A stretch of 64,000 bases of DNA from Rudaea cellulosilytica DSM 22992. Lineage in GTDB: Bacteria; Pseudomonadota; Gammaproteobacteria; Xanthomonadales; Rhodanobacteraceae. The stretch is taken from contig NZ_KB899241.1 of NCBI RefSeq assembly GCF_000378125.1, forward strand, positions 347,652 to 411,651, in the 5' to 3' direction. How positions within the stretch are numbered: position 1 is the stretch's first letter; each line of letters starts with the position of its first letter. Of the stretch, positions 10,732-23,200 are shown one piece after another. A program made the position numbers and the translations under genes. The notes below the pieces were generated by a model, which worked only from the letters and a program-made list of their open reading frames with translations, did not search any database and was not told the DNA's origin.

Positions 10732-13700
10732 TCATCGTCTGGCACGGCGTTGGAAGTAGACACCGGTCAGCAGCAGCCCCAATCCTGCGAACAGCAACAA
10801 TGCCAACTTCGACAGCGGCGCTGGGGTCGCATTCTGCGGCGGCGGTGGAGGCGGAGCCTGGTCGCTGTTCGTGATCGAGCAAGTCGCGTTCTGACCCTGC
10901 ACCAGAGTCACCGTTCCACCGGCCGCACAGTCGCCGCCCCAAGCTCCGGCCGTGTAGGTGCTCAAAGTCGTCTCGCTGACCGTGTGCGTTCCCGCATTCA
11001 CCGCTACCGCCGTCACCCAGGTCGTCGCCGTGCCGTCGATGCTCGGGGTGAAGCTCGACGTGGTCGCCGTGCCGCCGTGTGTATTCGACACCGTCTTCAC
11101 CAGCGTCAGCGTCGTCGGCTGGTCGCTGTTGGTGATCGTGCAGATCGCGTTCTGGCCCACCGTCAGCGTGACCGCACCGTTCGCCGCACAGTCCCCTCCC
11201 CACGAACTCGCCGTATAGCCAGTCAAGCTCGTCTCGCTCGCCGTGTGTGCGCCTGCACCCAATGTTACCGCCGTGCCCCAGCTCGTCGCCGTACCGTCGA
11301 CACTCGGCGTGAAGCTCGCCGACGTGGCCGTACCGCCATGCGTGTTCGACACCGTCTTTACGAGTGTCAGCGTCGCGGCCTGGTCGCTGTTCGTGATCGT
11401 GCAGGTTGCGTTCTGGCCCACTGTTAGCGTGACCGTGCCATTCGCCGCACAGGCTCCGCCCCACGAACCCGCCGTGTAACCCGCGAGAGCCGTCTCGGTA
11501 GCCGTATGCGAACCGGCGCCCAGCGACACCGCCGTGCCCCAGGTCGTTGCCGTACCGTCGATGCTCGGTGTGAAGCTCGATGCCGTAGCCGTGCCGCCGT
11601 GCGTGTTCGATACCGTCTTCACCAGCGTCAGCGTCGGCGCTACGTCGCTATTGGTGATCGTGCACGTTGCATTCTGGCCCGCCGTCAGCGTGACTGTGCC
11701 ATCCGCCGCACAGGCACCGCCCCACGATCCGGCCGTGTAGCCGGCCAAGCTCGTCTCGCTCGCCGTATGCAGACCGGCGCTAACTCCCACCGCCGTGCCC
11801 CAAGTCGCCGCCGTGCCGTCGACGCTCGGCGTGAAGCTCGCCGACGTGGCCGTACCGCCATGCGTGTTCGACACCGTCTTGACCAGCGTAAGCGTCGCCA
11901 CTTGGTCGCTATTGGTGATCGTGCAGGTCGCATTCTGCCCCGGGGTCAGCGTCACCGTGCCGTTCGCCGCACAGTCTCCACCCCATGAACCCGCCGTGTA
12001 GCCCGCCAGACTGGTCTCAGTTGCTGTGTGCGCGCCCGCACCCAACGTCACTGCCGTGCCCCAGCTCGTCGCCGTGCCATCGATGCTCGGCGTGAAGTTC
12101 GCCGATGTCGCCGTGCCGCCGTGTGTATTCGACACCGTCTTCACCAGCGTCAATGTCGCCGACTGGTCGCTGTTGGTGATCGTGCAGGTCGCGTTCTGAC
12201 CCTGGACCAAGGTCACCGTGCCGTTCGCCGCACAGGCACCGCCCCACGACCCAGCCGTATAGCCGGCCAAGCTCGTCTCCGTTGCGGTATGCGCACCGGC
12301 AGTGACCGGCACCGCCGTGTTCCACGTCGTCGCCGTGCCGTCGACGCTCGGCGTGAAGTTCGCCGATGTCGCCGTGCCGCCGTGCGTATTCGACACCGTC
12401 TTCACCAGCGTCAGCGTTGTTTGCTGGTCGCTGTTGGTGATCGTGCAAGTCGCATTCTGACCCGGCGTCAGCGTTACCGTGCCGCCCGCCGCGCAGTCTC
12501 CGCCCCATGAACCCGCCGTATAACCCGTCAGGCTGGTCTCGGTGGCCGTATGCGCACCGGCATTGACCGCAACTGCCGTGCCCCAAGTCGCCGCCGTACC
12601 GTCGATGCTCGGCGTGAAGTTCGCCGACGTCGCCGTGCCGCCGTGCGTGTTCGACACCGTCTTTACCAGGGTCAGCGTCGTCGGCTGGTCGCTGTTCGTG
12701 ATCGTGCAGGTCGCGTTCTGGCCCAACGAGAGCGTCACCGCGCCGTTTGCTGCACAGGCTCCGCCCCACGAACCGGCCGCGTAACCCGTCAGGGTCGTCT
12801 CACTCGCCGTGTGCGCACCGGCATTCACCGCCACCGCCGTGCCCCAGCTCGTCGCCGTGCCGTCGATGCTCGGCGTGAAGTTCGCCGACGTCGCTGTACC
12901 GCCGTGCGTGTTCGACACCGTCTTCACCAGGGTCAGAGTCGGCGCCTGATCGCTGTTGGTGATCGTACAGGTCGCATTCTGGCCCGGGGTCAGCGTTACC
13001 GAGCCGTTTGCCGCACAGGCACCGCCCCAAGATCCGGCCGTATACCCCGCGAGCCCCGTTTCGCTCGCCGTATGCGAACCTGCAGCCACCACCACCGCCG
13101 TGCCCCACGCCGTCGCGGTGCCGTCGATGCTCGGCGTGAAGTTCGCCGCCGTCGCCGTACCGCCATGCGTGTTGGACATCGTCTTCACCAAGGTCAGCGT
13201 CGCCGACTGCACGTTGGTATAGGTGCAGGTCGCGCTCGGATGGGTGCCGGTCAACGACGCCGACACTTGTCCGGTCGCCTGATTGACGGTGACGAAGCTG
13301 CTGGCGTCCGCGCCGTTGATGTCGACGCAGCTGATCGAGCCCAGCGTCCATCCGGCCGGAAGGGATCCCAGAGTTTCCTGCGCGGAAAGGACTTGGGCCG
13401 TCGTGGAGAGTGTGGTAGCAGTTTGAATCACCTGCTGGCCGGCGTCCGCGAGCGAGAAGTTGGCCGGGCTCGGGCTTCCAGTAAAGGGGAATGACGTGGC
13501 GCCACCGCCCGACGCCACCTTCTTGACGATGAGGCTGCCGAACACCGGAATGACAAATGCACCGGACTTGCACTTCGATGGAGCGCCGAGCACGAGCTGT
13601 GATGCGGTAGTACATGTCGCCGTGTTCTGGGCCCAAACAGCGACGGCATTGAGCGTCACGCTGCCCGAACTGCCCGGGGTGCATGGCACGTCCACGGTAT

Positions 13701-14298
13701 GCGGCAGGGCATACGTACCCTGCGTTGAAGTCACGTTGCCGCAGGTATTCCCCGCATCCACCGAGAACGGCGAGGTAATCGGAGTGCTGAAAGCATCGCA
13801 GCTGGCGGAACCCGGACCGCTGGCGTTCGTAAACGGCACCGTCGGATCCTTGCCATCTAAGGCAATGTAAATGCCCACGTTGTGGCGGACATTCGAACTG
13901 GACTGCAACTGCGCATTCAGCTGGAGCGTCGCGACCGGATCAACGCCAGCGATGCAAGTCACCGAGCCGTTGTTGACCAGCGCGATGCTGAGATCGTTGG
14001 CAGTACACGAGCCGAGCGCGCCAGCGGGGTTGGTAGAGCCGATACATTGGACATTCGTGGCGTAGACGGGGGCCGTATTGGAAGAATCCGCCAGCGCCGC
14101 ACTCGGGGCGATCAGCGCGAGCGCGGTCCCGGCGAGCGCCGCTTTGAAGACGCTTGCTAAGTGCGAAAAACGCGATCTGCCAGATATCGATTCGACCGCG
14201 AGATGCCTAGCCCGCCCTCCTTCCGATTCGATTGCAAACTCCCAACTGCCTTTGGCCCCACCCAGATTGCGGCTGGATCGACTTGTGCGTTTGAACAT
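10732..14298 (-). CDS. Large secreted repeat protein with C-terminal sorting-like tail
   Basis: About 1188 residues from the ATG at 14296-14298, which has AGGGGAAAG just upstream. A long basic N-terminus leads to a signal peptide (VFKAALAGTALALIAPSAALA). An ~280-residue cysteine-containing unique domain follows, with SLIVKKVASGGG and a SpaA/prealbumin-like CTYTNVQSA edge. Nine consecutive 87-residue repeats come next, each starting TLTLVKT and ending TNSD, with two conserved Cys (GG.CAA.G and NA.C.ITNSD). The end is Pro-rich (PPPPPP), then APLSKLALLLFAGLGLLLTG and Arg-rich YFQRRARR. This tripartite tail resembles IPTL-CTERM-type sorting signals. Inference: a cell-surface or exported adhesin-like protein with disulfide-stabilised beta domains. 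The specific function is unknown. Confidence 0.88.
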   Translation of the reverse strand: MFKRTSRSSRNLGGAKGSWEFAIESEGGRARHLAVESISGRSRFSHLASVFKAALAGTALALIAPSAALADSSNTAPVYATNVQCIGSTNPAGALGSCTANDLSIALVNNGSVTCIAGVDPVATLQLNAQLQSSSNVRHNVGIYIALDGKDPTVPFTNASGPGSASCDAFSTPITSPFSVDAGNTCGNVTSTQGTYALPHTVDVPCTPGSSGSVTLNAVAVWAQNTATCTTASQLVLGAPSKCKSGAFVIPVFGSLIVKKVASGGGATSFPFTGSPSPANFSLADAGQQVIQTATTLSTTAQVLSAQETLGSLPAGWTLGSISCVDINGADASSFVTVNQATGQVSASLTGTHPSATCTYTNVQSATLTLVKTMSNTHGGTATAANFTPSIDGTATAWGTAVVVAAGSHTASETGLAGYTAGSWGGACAANGSVTLTPGQNATCTITNSDQAPTLTLVKTVSNTHGGTATSANFTPSIDGTATSWGTAVAVNAGAHTASETTLTGYAAGSWGGACAANGAVTLSLGQNATCTITNSDQPTTLTLVKTVSNTHGGTATSANFTPSIDGTAATWGTAVAVNAGAHTATETSLTGYTAGSWGGDCAAGGTVTLTPGQNATCTITNSDQQTTLTLVKTVSNTHGGTATSANFTPSVDGTATTWNTAVPVTAGAHTATETSLAGYTAGSWGGACAANGTVTLVQGQNATCTITNSDQSATLTLVKTVSNTHGGTATSANFTPSIDGTATSWGTAVTLGAGAHTATETSLAGYTAGSWGGDCAANGTVTLTPGQNATCTITNSDQVATLTLVKTVSNTHGGTATSASFTPSVDGTAATWGTAVGVSAGLHTASETSLAGYTAGSWGGACAADGTVTLTAGQNATCTITNSDVAPTLTLVKTVSNTHGGTATASSFTPSIDGTATTWGTAVSLGAGSHTATETALAGYTAGSWGGACAANGTVTLTVGQNATCTITNSDQAATLTLVKTVSNTHGGTATSASFTPSVDGTATSWGTAVTLGAGAHTASETSLTGYTASSWGGDCAANGAVTLTVGQNAICTITNSDQPTTLTLVKTVSNTHGGTATTSSFTPSIDGTATTWVTAVAVNAGTHTVSETTLSTYTAGAWGGDCAAGGTVTLVQGQNATCSITNSDQAPPPPPPQNATPAPLSKLALLLFAGLGLLLTGVYFQRRARR
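10852..13200 (-). repeat. Nine tandem 261-bp repeats
   Basis: Nine in-frame copies of exactly 261 bp (87 codons) occupy this stretch with no spacer. Copies are highly similar at both DNA and protein level. Variation is concentrated around residues 28-55 of the unit (for example GTATSWGTAVAVNAG against GTATTWNTAVPVTAG) and in the last two residues. Such an array can expand or contract by recombination. Confidence 0.95.
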
Positions 14299-14449
14299 GA
14301 CTTTCCCCTGTGATTTCGGCAATGGTCTCCGCCCAGGAGACGCGCCCCGAATTGGCGCGATGTGATTGCGGAACCTCGGCAGCCTGTTGCGCGGCAAACT
14401 TCGATGCACAACAGGCGGGCATGACGCTCCGCCCCCCTGAGCCTGTTGG
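14299..14449 (-). promoter_or_regulatory. Structured 5' leader with two mutually exclusive hairpins
   Basis: The leader of the repeat protein mRNA holds CAACAGGC twice (14448-14441 and 14389-14382 on the minus strand). Between them lies one perfect complement, GCCTGTTG (14416-14409), which can pair with either copy but not both. Downstream are two more stems: GCGCC/GGCGC, and GTCTCC-tgggc-GGAGAC, ending about 30 bases before the ribosome site. A -10-like TATAAG (14461-14456) would put the RNA start almost exactly at the first CAACAGGC. I do not recognise a known riboswitch class. The layout is what a cis-acting RNA switch needs, but function is inferred. Confidence 0.45.
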
Positions 14450-14491
14450 GGAGTTCTTATACGCCCGGAAATAAGAGACGCACATCACTCA

Positions 14492-14544
14492 AATGAGCGA
14501 TCTCGTGAAGTGCCTCTTGTTTTTTGCCCCCCAGAATGAGCGAT
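14492..14544. promoter_or_regulatory. Direct repeat AATGAGCGAT, 43 bp apart
   Basis: AATGAGCGAT occurs at 14492-14501 and again at 14535-14544, 43 bp apart (about four helical turns), on one face of the DNA. The repeats lie upstream of the presumed promoter of the repeat protein and just upstream of the NarL-type response regulator. They are a candidate binding site for that regulator or another activator. Confidence 0.4.
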
Positions 14545-14578
14545 TGCGCGCACTAGCCCGCTGTGGCAACCTGTTAGC

Positions 14579-15247
14579 ATGGGGGATTATGAGCTGGTAT
14601 CGCTTTTGCTCGTCGATGACGAGCCTGCGCTATTGGCGCGGCTGTGTCGCATCCTGAAAACCCTATGCGGAGAGGATGCGACCCTGTTCTGCGTGGAGAG
14701 TATCGCGCAGGCCAAGGCAGCTGCCACGGGTCGGCTGTTCACCATGGCCCTGGTCGATCTGGGACTCCCCGACGGCAGCGGCATCGAATTGATCCAATGG
14801 CTGCGCGCGCGGTCGGAGATGCCGATCCTGGTAATTTCCGCGTGGAGCACCGAGGACACGATACTCGATGCGCTGCGTGCCGGAGCGACGGGATACCTGC
14901 TCAAGGAACGCGACGATGATGAAATCGCCATGCTCCTGCGCACCGCGCTGAAGGGCGGCATGCCGATCGACCCGTTCATTGCACGCCGCATCCTCGGCGC
15001 CACGGCCTCCGTGCGTTCGGCACAAGACGAAGCAGACGTCTCCTCGAGTCAAGAGACGCTGTCGAAACGCGAAGTACAAATACTCGAGCTCGTCGCCCAA
15101 GGCCTCAGCAACCTCGAAATCGCCGAGCACACCAATCTCTCGCGCTGGACAGTGGCCACCCACGTGAAAAGCATCTACGCGAAGTTCGCGGTACATACGC
15201 GCACCGCCGCCGTTCGCGCCGGCCGCGGCAGCGGGATTTTGCGTTAA
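14579..15247 (+). CDS. NarL/LuxR-type response regulator
   Basis: An N-terminal receiver domain (residues ~8-125) has acidic residues LLLVDDEP, phospho-acceptor Asp in MALVDLGLPDGSG, switch Ser in ILVISAWS and Lys in GYLLKERD. A linker leads to a C-terminal LuxR/GerE helix-turn-helix (LSKREVQILELVAQGLSNLEIAEHTNLSRWTVATHVKS split over residues ~160-200). 222 residues. It should be phosphorylated by the histidine kinase encoded next (143-bp gap). It is divergent from the repeat protein gene, the obvious candidate target. No strong ribosome site precedes the ATG, so a slightly later start cannot be excluded. Confidence 0.9.
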   Translation: MGDYELVSLLLVDDEPALLARLCRILKTLCGEDATLFCVESIAQAKAAATGRLFTMALVDLGLPDGSGIELIQWLRARSEMPILVISAWSTEDTILDALRAGATGYLLKERDDDEIAMLLRTALKGGMPIDPFIARRILGATASVRSAQDEADVSSSQETLSKREVQILELVAQGLSNLEIAEHTNLSRWTVATHVKSIYAKFAVHTRTAAVRAGRGSGILR

Positions 15248-15390
15248 CCCCAAAGCATTTTCCGAACCCCGGAAAGCAGGCGCGACCTTTCCCGCGAGAT
15301 GCGACGGTGGCACTAGGGTGTTCTAGCGCCTGCTCGCATGCAAAGAGCGCATAATATGCTGACGACTTTGCGCCGGAAGGGGACCGCGCA

Positions 15391-17259
15391 GTGGGCTCGA
15401 TAGTTCGCATTTCATTGCGCTGCTGCCTGTGGCTGGCGATTTGTTTTTTTTGTCCGCCGACAACTCAAGCGCAGGCCCCGATACGGCAGTGGCCAGGCAA
15501 TGTGCACGCCGTCCGCGGCGACTGGAACATCACGACCCCGCCGCGCGAAGGATGGGTCGGCGTCGATCTGCCCGACGATTGGCGTCGCCGCTGGCCGCAA
15601 TTCGACGGCGTCGTCTGGTATCGACTGAACTGGAATATCGAGGGACCGCCTGAAGACACCGGGCTATTCGTCGATTACCTCAATCTCGCCGGCACGATCA
15701 GTATCAACGGCAACGAGCTTCAGCGCGACGCCAATCTCGTCGAACCACTCTCGCGCATGTGGAACACGCCGCGCTATCTGTTGTTGCCAGCATCGATGCT
15801 GCATGCAGGCGAGAACGAAGTCCTGATTCGAGTCAGCGGGTTTGCTGATCACCAGCCGGCATTGGGCAATGTGACGATAGGTTCGCCGGCGGCAATGTTG
15901 GCCGTGTGGAAACGGACCCATTGGCTGCGCGTCGACCTGCAGTGGCTCAATCTCGGCATCGGCACGACCCTGGGGACCTTCTTCCTTGCCCTGTGGCTGA
16001 TCCGTCGACGCGAAACGGCTTTCGGCTGGTATGCCGCGCAACAAGCAGCATGGTTCGTGTTCTCCTACAACTTCATATCCGTCAGCGCGTGGCCGTTCGC
16101 CACCACCGACGCGTATTCGGCGGCGATCACCGCTTCCTATCTCATCTACGATGCCTGCAGTGCGATGTTCATGCTGCGCATCATGGGACGCCACTGGGCG
16201 CGAACCGAAACGGCGATGTGGCTGCTCACCGCGCTCGTCATAGCGGGGATGCTGCTGACCCCGCATGCCCGCCTGGGCGAAATGCGCGATGCGCTTTCGC
16301 TGTTCTCCATGGCAATGATCATCGTCACCACGGCGGTGTTTCTCCACCTCGCCTGGCGGCGCAATGGCAACATCCCGCAACGCGTGCTGTCCTTGATCGC
16401 GCTGGCCGTGCTCCTGGCGAGAGCCCACGACTTCCTGGTTTTCCTCGGACTGATCGCGAGCAATCTCTATTTGGTCACTTATGCCGAGACCTTGTCGATG
16501 GTCGGCTTCGCGTTGACCCTGGCCTGGACTTTCGCGACCAATATCCGCCGCATCGAAAGTTTCAACAGCGAGCTGACCAGCTCGGTCGCGCGCGCGCGCG
16601 AAGAACTCGCGACGACACTGGAACGCCAGCACGAACTCGAGCTCGTCCACGCCCGTCTGGACGAACGCCTCACCCTCGCCCACGATCTGCACGACGGTCT
16701 CGGCGGCATCCTCATCGGCAACATCGCCACGTTCGAGGAAGCGCCCGAGACTGTGCCCACGCGTACCGTACTCGATCTATTGCGCGAACTGCGCGACGAC
16801 CTGCGCCTGATCATCGACACCGCCTCGTCGCAGACCTACGGCGAAGACTCGCTCGGCGAACTCGTCGGATTGCTGCGGCATCGCATGACACGTCTGTTCG
16901 AAGCGCGCCGGATTGCGATTCGCTGGCATATCGAGGGAATCGATCGATTGCGCCTGACCTCAACGCAGAGCATGGACGTCCTGCGCATCCTGCAGGAAGC
17001 GCTGTCGAACGCGCTCAAGCACAGCGGTGCGACCGGCGTCGAAGTCGATCTGATCCATGCGGAACGCCGCCTGCTCATGGAAGTGCGCGACAACGGGGTC
17101 GGACTCCCGGCGAATGGCGGCACCCCGGGGACCGGCATACGCAGCATGCGCACGCGCGCCCGACGACTTGGGGCACAATTGACGGTCAACGCCGATGGCG
17201 GCGTGACCTTTATCCGCCTGGATGTCCCCAAGCCGGCGTCGCCGCGCGTCGCGGGCTAG
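15391..17259 (+). CDS. Membrane sensor histidine kinase, 7TMR-DISM/NarX-type
   Basis: GTG start with GGAAGGGGA upstream. A signal segment leads to a periplasmic jelly-roll-like domain (WPQFDGVVWYRLNWNI to GENEVLIRVSGFADHQPALGNVTIG). Such domains are seen in 7TMR-DISM proteins and in beta-galactosidase sugar-binding folds. Seven or so membrane helices (~residues 185-390) follow. A HisKA_3 dimerisation domain has phospho-acceptor His in LAHDLHDGLGG, and the HATPase domain has SNALKHS, DNGVGL and GTGIRSMRTRA. 622 residues. It pairs with the upstream NarL-type regulator. The periplasmic domain suggests a carbohydrate-like ligand, which is inference. Confidence 0.9.
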   Translation: MGSIVRISLRCCLWLAICFFCPPTTQAQAPIRQWPGNVHAVRGDWNITTPPREGWVGVDLPDDWRRRWPQFDGVVWYRLNWNIEGPPEDTGLFVDYLNLAGTISINGNELQRDANLVEPLSRMWNTPRYLLLPASMLHAGENEVLIRVSGFADHQPALGNVTIGSPAAMLAVWKRTHWLRVDLQWLNLGIGTTLGTFFLALWLIRRRETAFGWYAAQQAAWFVFSYNFISVSAWPFATTDAYSAAITASYLIYDACSAMFMLRIMGRHWARTETAMWLLTALVIAGMLLTPHARLGEMRDALSLFSMAMIIVTTAVFLHLAWRRNGNIPQRVLSLIALAVLLARAHDFLVFLGLIASNLYLVTYAETLSMVGFALTLAWTFATNIRRIESFNSELTSSVARAREELATTLERQHELELVHARLDERLTLAHDLHDGLGGILIGNIATFEEAPETVPTRTVLDLLRELRDDLRLIIDTASSQTYGEDSLGELVGLLRHRMTRLFEARRIAIRWHIEGIDRLRLTSTQSMDVLRILQEALSNALKHSGATGVEVDLIHAERRLLMEVRDNGVGLPANGGTPGTGIRSMRTRARRLGAQLTVNADGGVTFIRLDVPKPASPRVAG

Positions 17260-17358
17260 GGTCGTTGCCGGGAATCGAAGCGCGAGCGGACAGGCCAGCC
17301 GGGGCGTCGAAACGCACGCTGCAACGCGCCGTGACAGCGCGTCGAAGCGGGTTCGTGC

Positions 17359-17604
17359 TTACTTGGCGCCGTAGCGCTTGCGGAACTTGTCCACGCGACC
17401 GCCGGAATCGACGATCTTGTGCTTGCCCGTGTAGAACGGGTGCGAGGCGCTGGAAATTTCGATCTTGACGACCGGGTATTCCTGGCCGTCTTCCCACTTG
17501 ATCTTATCCTTGCTCGTCATCGTCGACCGCGTGAGGATCGCGAAGTTGGACGAGACATCCTGGAAGACCACGGGTTTGTATTCGGGATGGATGTCAGCTT
17601 TCAT
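17359..17604 (-). CDS. rpmE2: Ribosomal protein L31 type B
   Basis: 81 residues from ATG 17602-17604 ([19 protein letters not shown]), with GGAG upstream. It is a 50S subunit protein. The sequence has the type B signatures ([26 protein letters not shown]) and lacks the four zinc-binding cysteines of type A L31, so it is the zinc-independent form. In organisms with both forms, type B is often Zur-repressed; no Zur site is evident here. It may be the only L31 of this organism. Confidence 0.95.
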   Translation of the reverse strand: MKADIHPEYKPVVFQDVSSNFAILTRSTMTSKDKIKWEDGQEYPVVKIEISSASHPFYTGKHKIVDSGGRVDKFRKRYGAK

Positions 17605-17650
17605 GGTTTTGGGCTCCGCGGATGCGGTATCGCACTGAGAAAAGAGCCGA

Positions 17651-17680
17651 ATTTTAGCCTGAATCTCGTTTTTCGCGCAA
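17651..17680 (-). promoter_or_regulatory. Promoter of rpmE2
   Basis: On the minus strand TTGCGC (17680-17675), an 18-base spacer and TAAAAT (17656-17651) form a plausible sigma-70 promoter about 46 bases before the rpmE2 ATG. Confidence 0.45.
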
Positions 17681-17811
17681 GTTTCGAGCAAATGCCGCCG
17701 GCGAAGCGCCCGTGGCAGCCGTTAGCCAGCCGGCAGCGGTTGGGTTTGAAGTCGGCATAATGCCCTGCCCAGGCGCCTTCCACGCCATTTGAATCCCCGA
17801 CTCCCCGCCGA

Positions 17812-21276
<3,465 letters not shown>

Positions 21277-22267
21277 TCGATATCGAGCACGATATGCGCG
21301 TTCGCGCGCTTGCCGAGGCGATCCTGCCAGTCGACCACGGTGGCGCCGCGCGTGATCCGCCCGTCGAGTTCGACGCCGACGTGATGTTCCTCGGCGTGCG
21401 TGACGATGTCGGGCTGCAGCGCGACCGCCATCGCGAGCGCATCGGCGATGAGCAATTTCGGCCGACCGCGTTCGCGCGACCAGGCGCGCGTCTTCGCCGT
21501 GATTGAATCGTAGAACTTCGCACGCGCATCGCCCTTGGCCAGCATCGCCTCGAAGCGTTCGAAATCGAGGCCGTGGCGCATCGTCGCCTCCCAGTCGACC
21601 AGGGTGAAGCGCGGCCACTGCGAGAACACGACGTGCGCGGCCTCGGGATCGAAGCCGACATTGAACTCCGCCGGCACTGTGCCGTAGTTGCCGCGCCCGC
21701 TCACCGCGCCGCCCATGACCACGAGCCGCGCCACGCGCAGCGGCAGGTCCGGATCGAGCTTGAGGGCAAGCGCGAGATTGGTCAGCGGCGCGAGCGCGAC
21801 GAGGACGAGACTGCCCGCGAATTCGTGCGAGGCGCGCAGGATCGCGAGCGCGGCATGCTCGCTCTCCGCCTCGCGCGCGCTCGGCGTATAGCCGGTGTCG
21901 CCAAAGCCGTCGCTGCCGTGCACATCGGCTGCGTCTGCGGCGGAATGCACGAGCGGTGTCGCGCAGCCGGCGTAAACCGGCGTCGTCGCACCGATCACCT
22001 CGACGAGCTTGAGCGCGTTCGCGACCGTGTGCTCGATGCCGACGTTGCCGGCCGCCACTGACAGGCCGACCACCTCGGCGCGATCGTGCGCCATCAGGAT
22101 CGCCATCGCGTCGTCGACGCCCGGATCGGTATCGATCAGCATTTTATACTTTTGCACTTCACGCCCTTTCATCGCTTGTGTTTCGCACATTCTAGCGGAA
22201 TGCCGCGCACGCACCTGTTCCGCACGCCGCCACCCAGCCGCTATCATGAGCGCTTCGCATTGCATAC

Positions 22268-23200
22268 GTGCATGACTTGGCAGGCATTCTCGACTCCCTG
22301 ATCGATCCCGGCGCGCGGCGCGACGTCGACGTCTTCGCCGCGCGCTTCGCGCAGGCGCAGCCGTTTCGCCACGTCGTGATCGAGAACTTCCTCGCGCGCG
22401 ATTTCGCGAACGCGCTGCTCGCTGCGTTCCCGGCGTTCGAGCGCGGCAACGCGATCGGCGACGATGGCGTCACCGGAGGCAAGTCCACGGTCGAGCGCAT
22501 GACTGCGCTCGGCGCGGACTATCGCCAGCTCGACGCGCTGGTCCGCGCGGACGAATTTCTGCGCTTCGTGGGTCGCCTCACCAGCATCGACGACTTGCTC
22601 TACGATCCGTTCTACCTCGGCGGCGGCACGCATGAGAACCGCAACGGCCAGGCTCTGCAGGCGCACATCGATTTCAATTACCACCCGAGCGAACGCTGGC
22701 ACCGGCGCCTGAACCTAATCGTCTACCTCAACCCCGACTGGAGCGAGGGCTGGGGCGGCAATCTGGAACTTTGGCGCGATCCGTACGCCGACGCCGCGCC
22801 GGCCGCGCGCATCGTGCCGGCGTTCAACCGCTGCGTGATCTTCGAGACCACCGAGCATAGCTGGCACGGTTTCGACCGCATCGCGCTGCCGGTCGAGCAA
22901 ACGGGCCGCTCGCGCAAATCGATCGCCCTGTACTTTTATACCACCGCGCGGCCCGCCGCCGAAACCGCGGGCAAGCACACTACTCACTACGTGAATCGAC
23001 AGTTGCCGGTGCGCTTGGTTGCGGGCCATACGCTCGACGCCGCCGACCTCGCCGAACTGCGTGAGCTGATCGCGCACCGCGACAACCAGCTGCAGCAGTT
23101 GTACGCCGAGAACGCGAGACTTCTGCAGGCGCAGGAACGCGGCCTAGGCGGCCAGATCCTCTACCTGCTCAAGCGGCTCTACGTGCGCTATCGCCGGTAG
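22268..23200 (+). CDS. 2-oxoglutarate/Fe(II)-dependent oxygenase (prolyl-4-hydroxylase-like)
   Basis: 310 residues from a GTG (22268-22270). The double-stranded beta-helix ligands are visible: HID in QAHIDFNYHPSERWHRRLNLIVYLN (first His and Asp), the distal His in EHSWHGFDRI, and the 2OG-binding Arg in SRKSIALYFYT. The fold around WSEGWGGNLELW is typical of the prolyl-4-hydroxylase/EGLN-like group. A C-terminal coiled tail (RDNQLQQLYAENARLLQAQ) ends with basic YLLKRLYVRYRR. Such tails occur in oxygenases encoded near glycan or surface loci. The substrate is unknown. The next gene is convergent and overlaps it by 13 bp. Confidence 0.85.
   Translation: MHDLAGILDSLIDPGARRDVDVFAARFAQAQPFRHVVIENFLARDFANALLAAFPAFERGNAIGDDGVTGGKSTVERMTALGADYRQLDALVRADEFLRFVGRLTSIDDLLYDPFYLGGGTHENRNGQALQAHIDFNYHPSERWHRRLNLIVYLNPDWSEGWGGNLELWRDPYADAAPAARIVPAFNRCVIFETTEHSWHGFDRIALPVEQTGRSRKSIALYFYTTARPAAETAGKHTTHYVNRQLPVRLVAGHTLDAADLAELRELIAHRDNQLQQLYAENARLLQAQERGLGGQILYLLKRLYVRYRR

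Noticed and set aside
10852-13200. CRISPR-like repeat array
   Set aside because: Units are 261 bp, contiguous, in frame and lack spacers; they are protein-coding repeats.
12550-13494. Plus-strand repetitive open frames opposite the nine-repeat gene
   Set aside because: They merely mirror the 261-bp periodicity of the real minus-strand gene.
14299-14449. Cyclic-di-GMP or cobalamin riboswitch in the repeat protein leader
   Set aside because: The conserved boxes of these classes are not present; reported instead as an unassigned structured leader.
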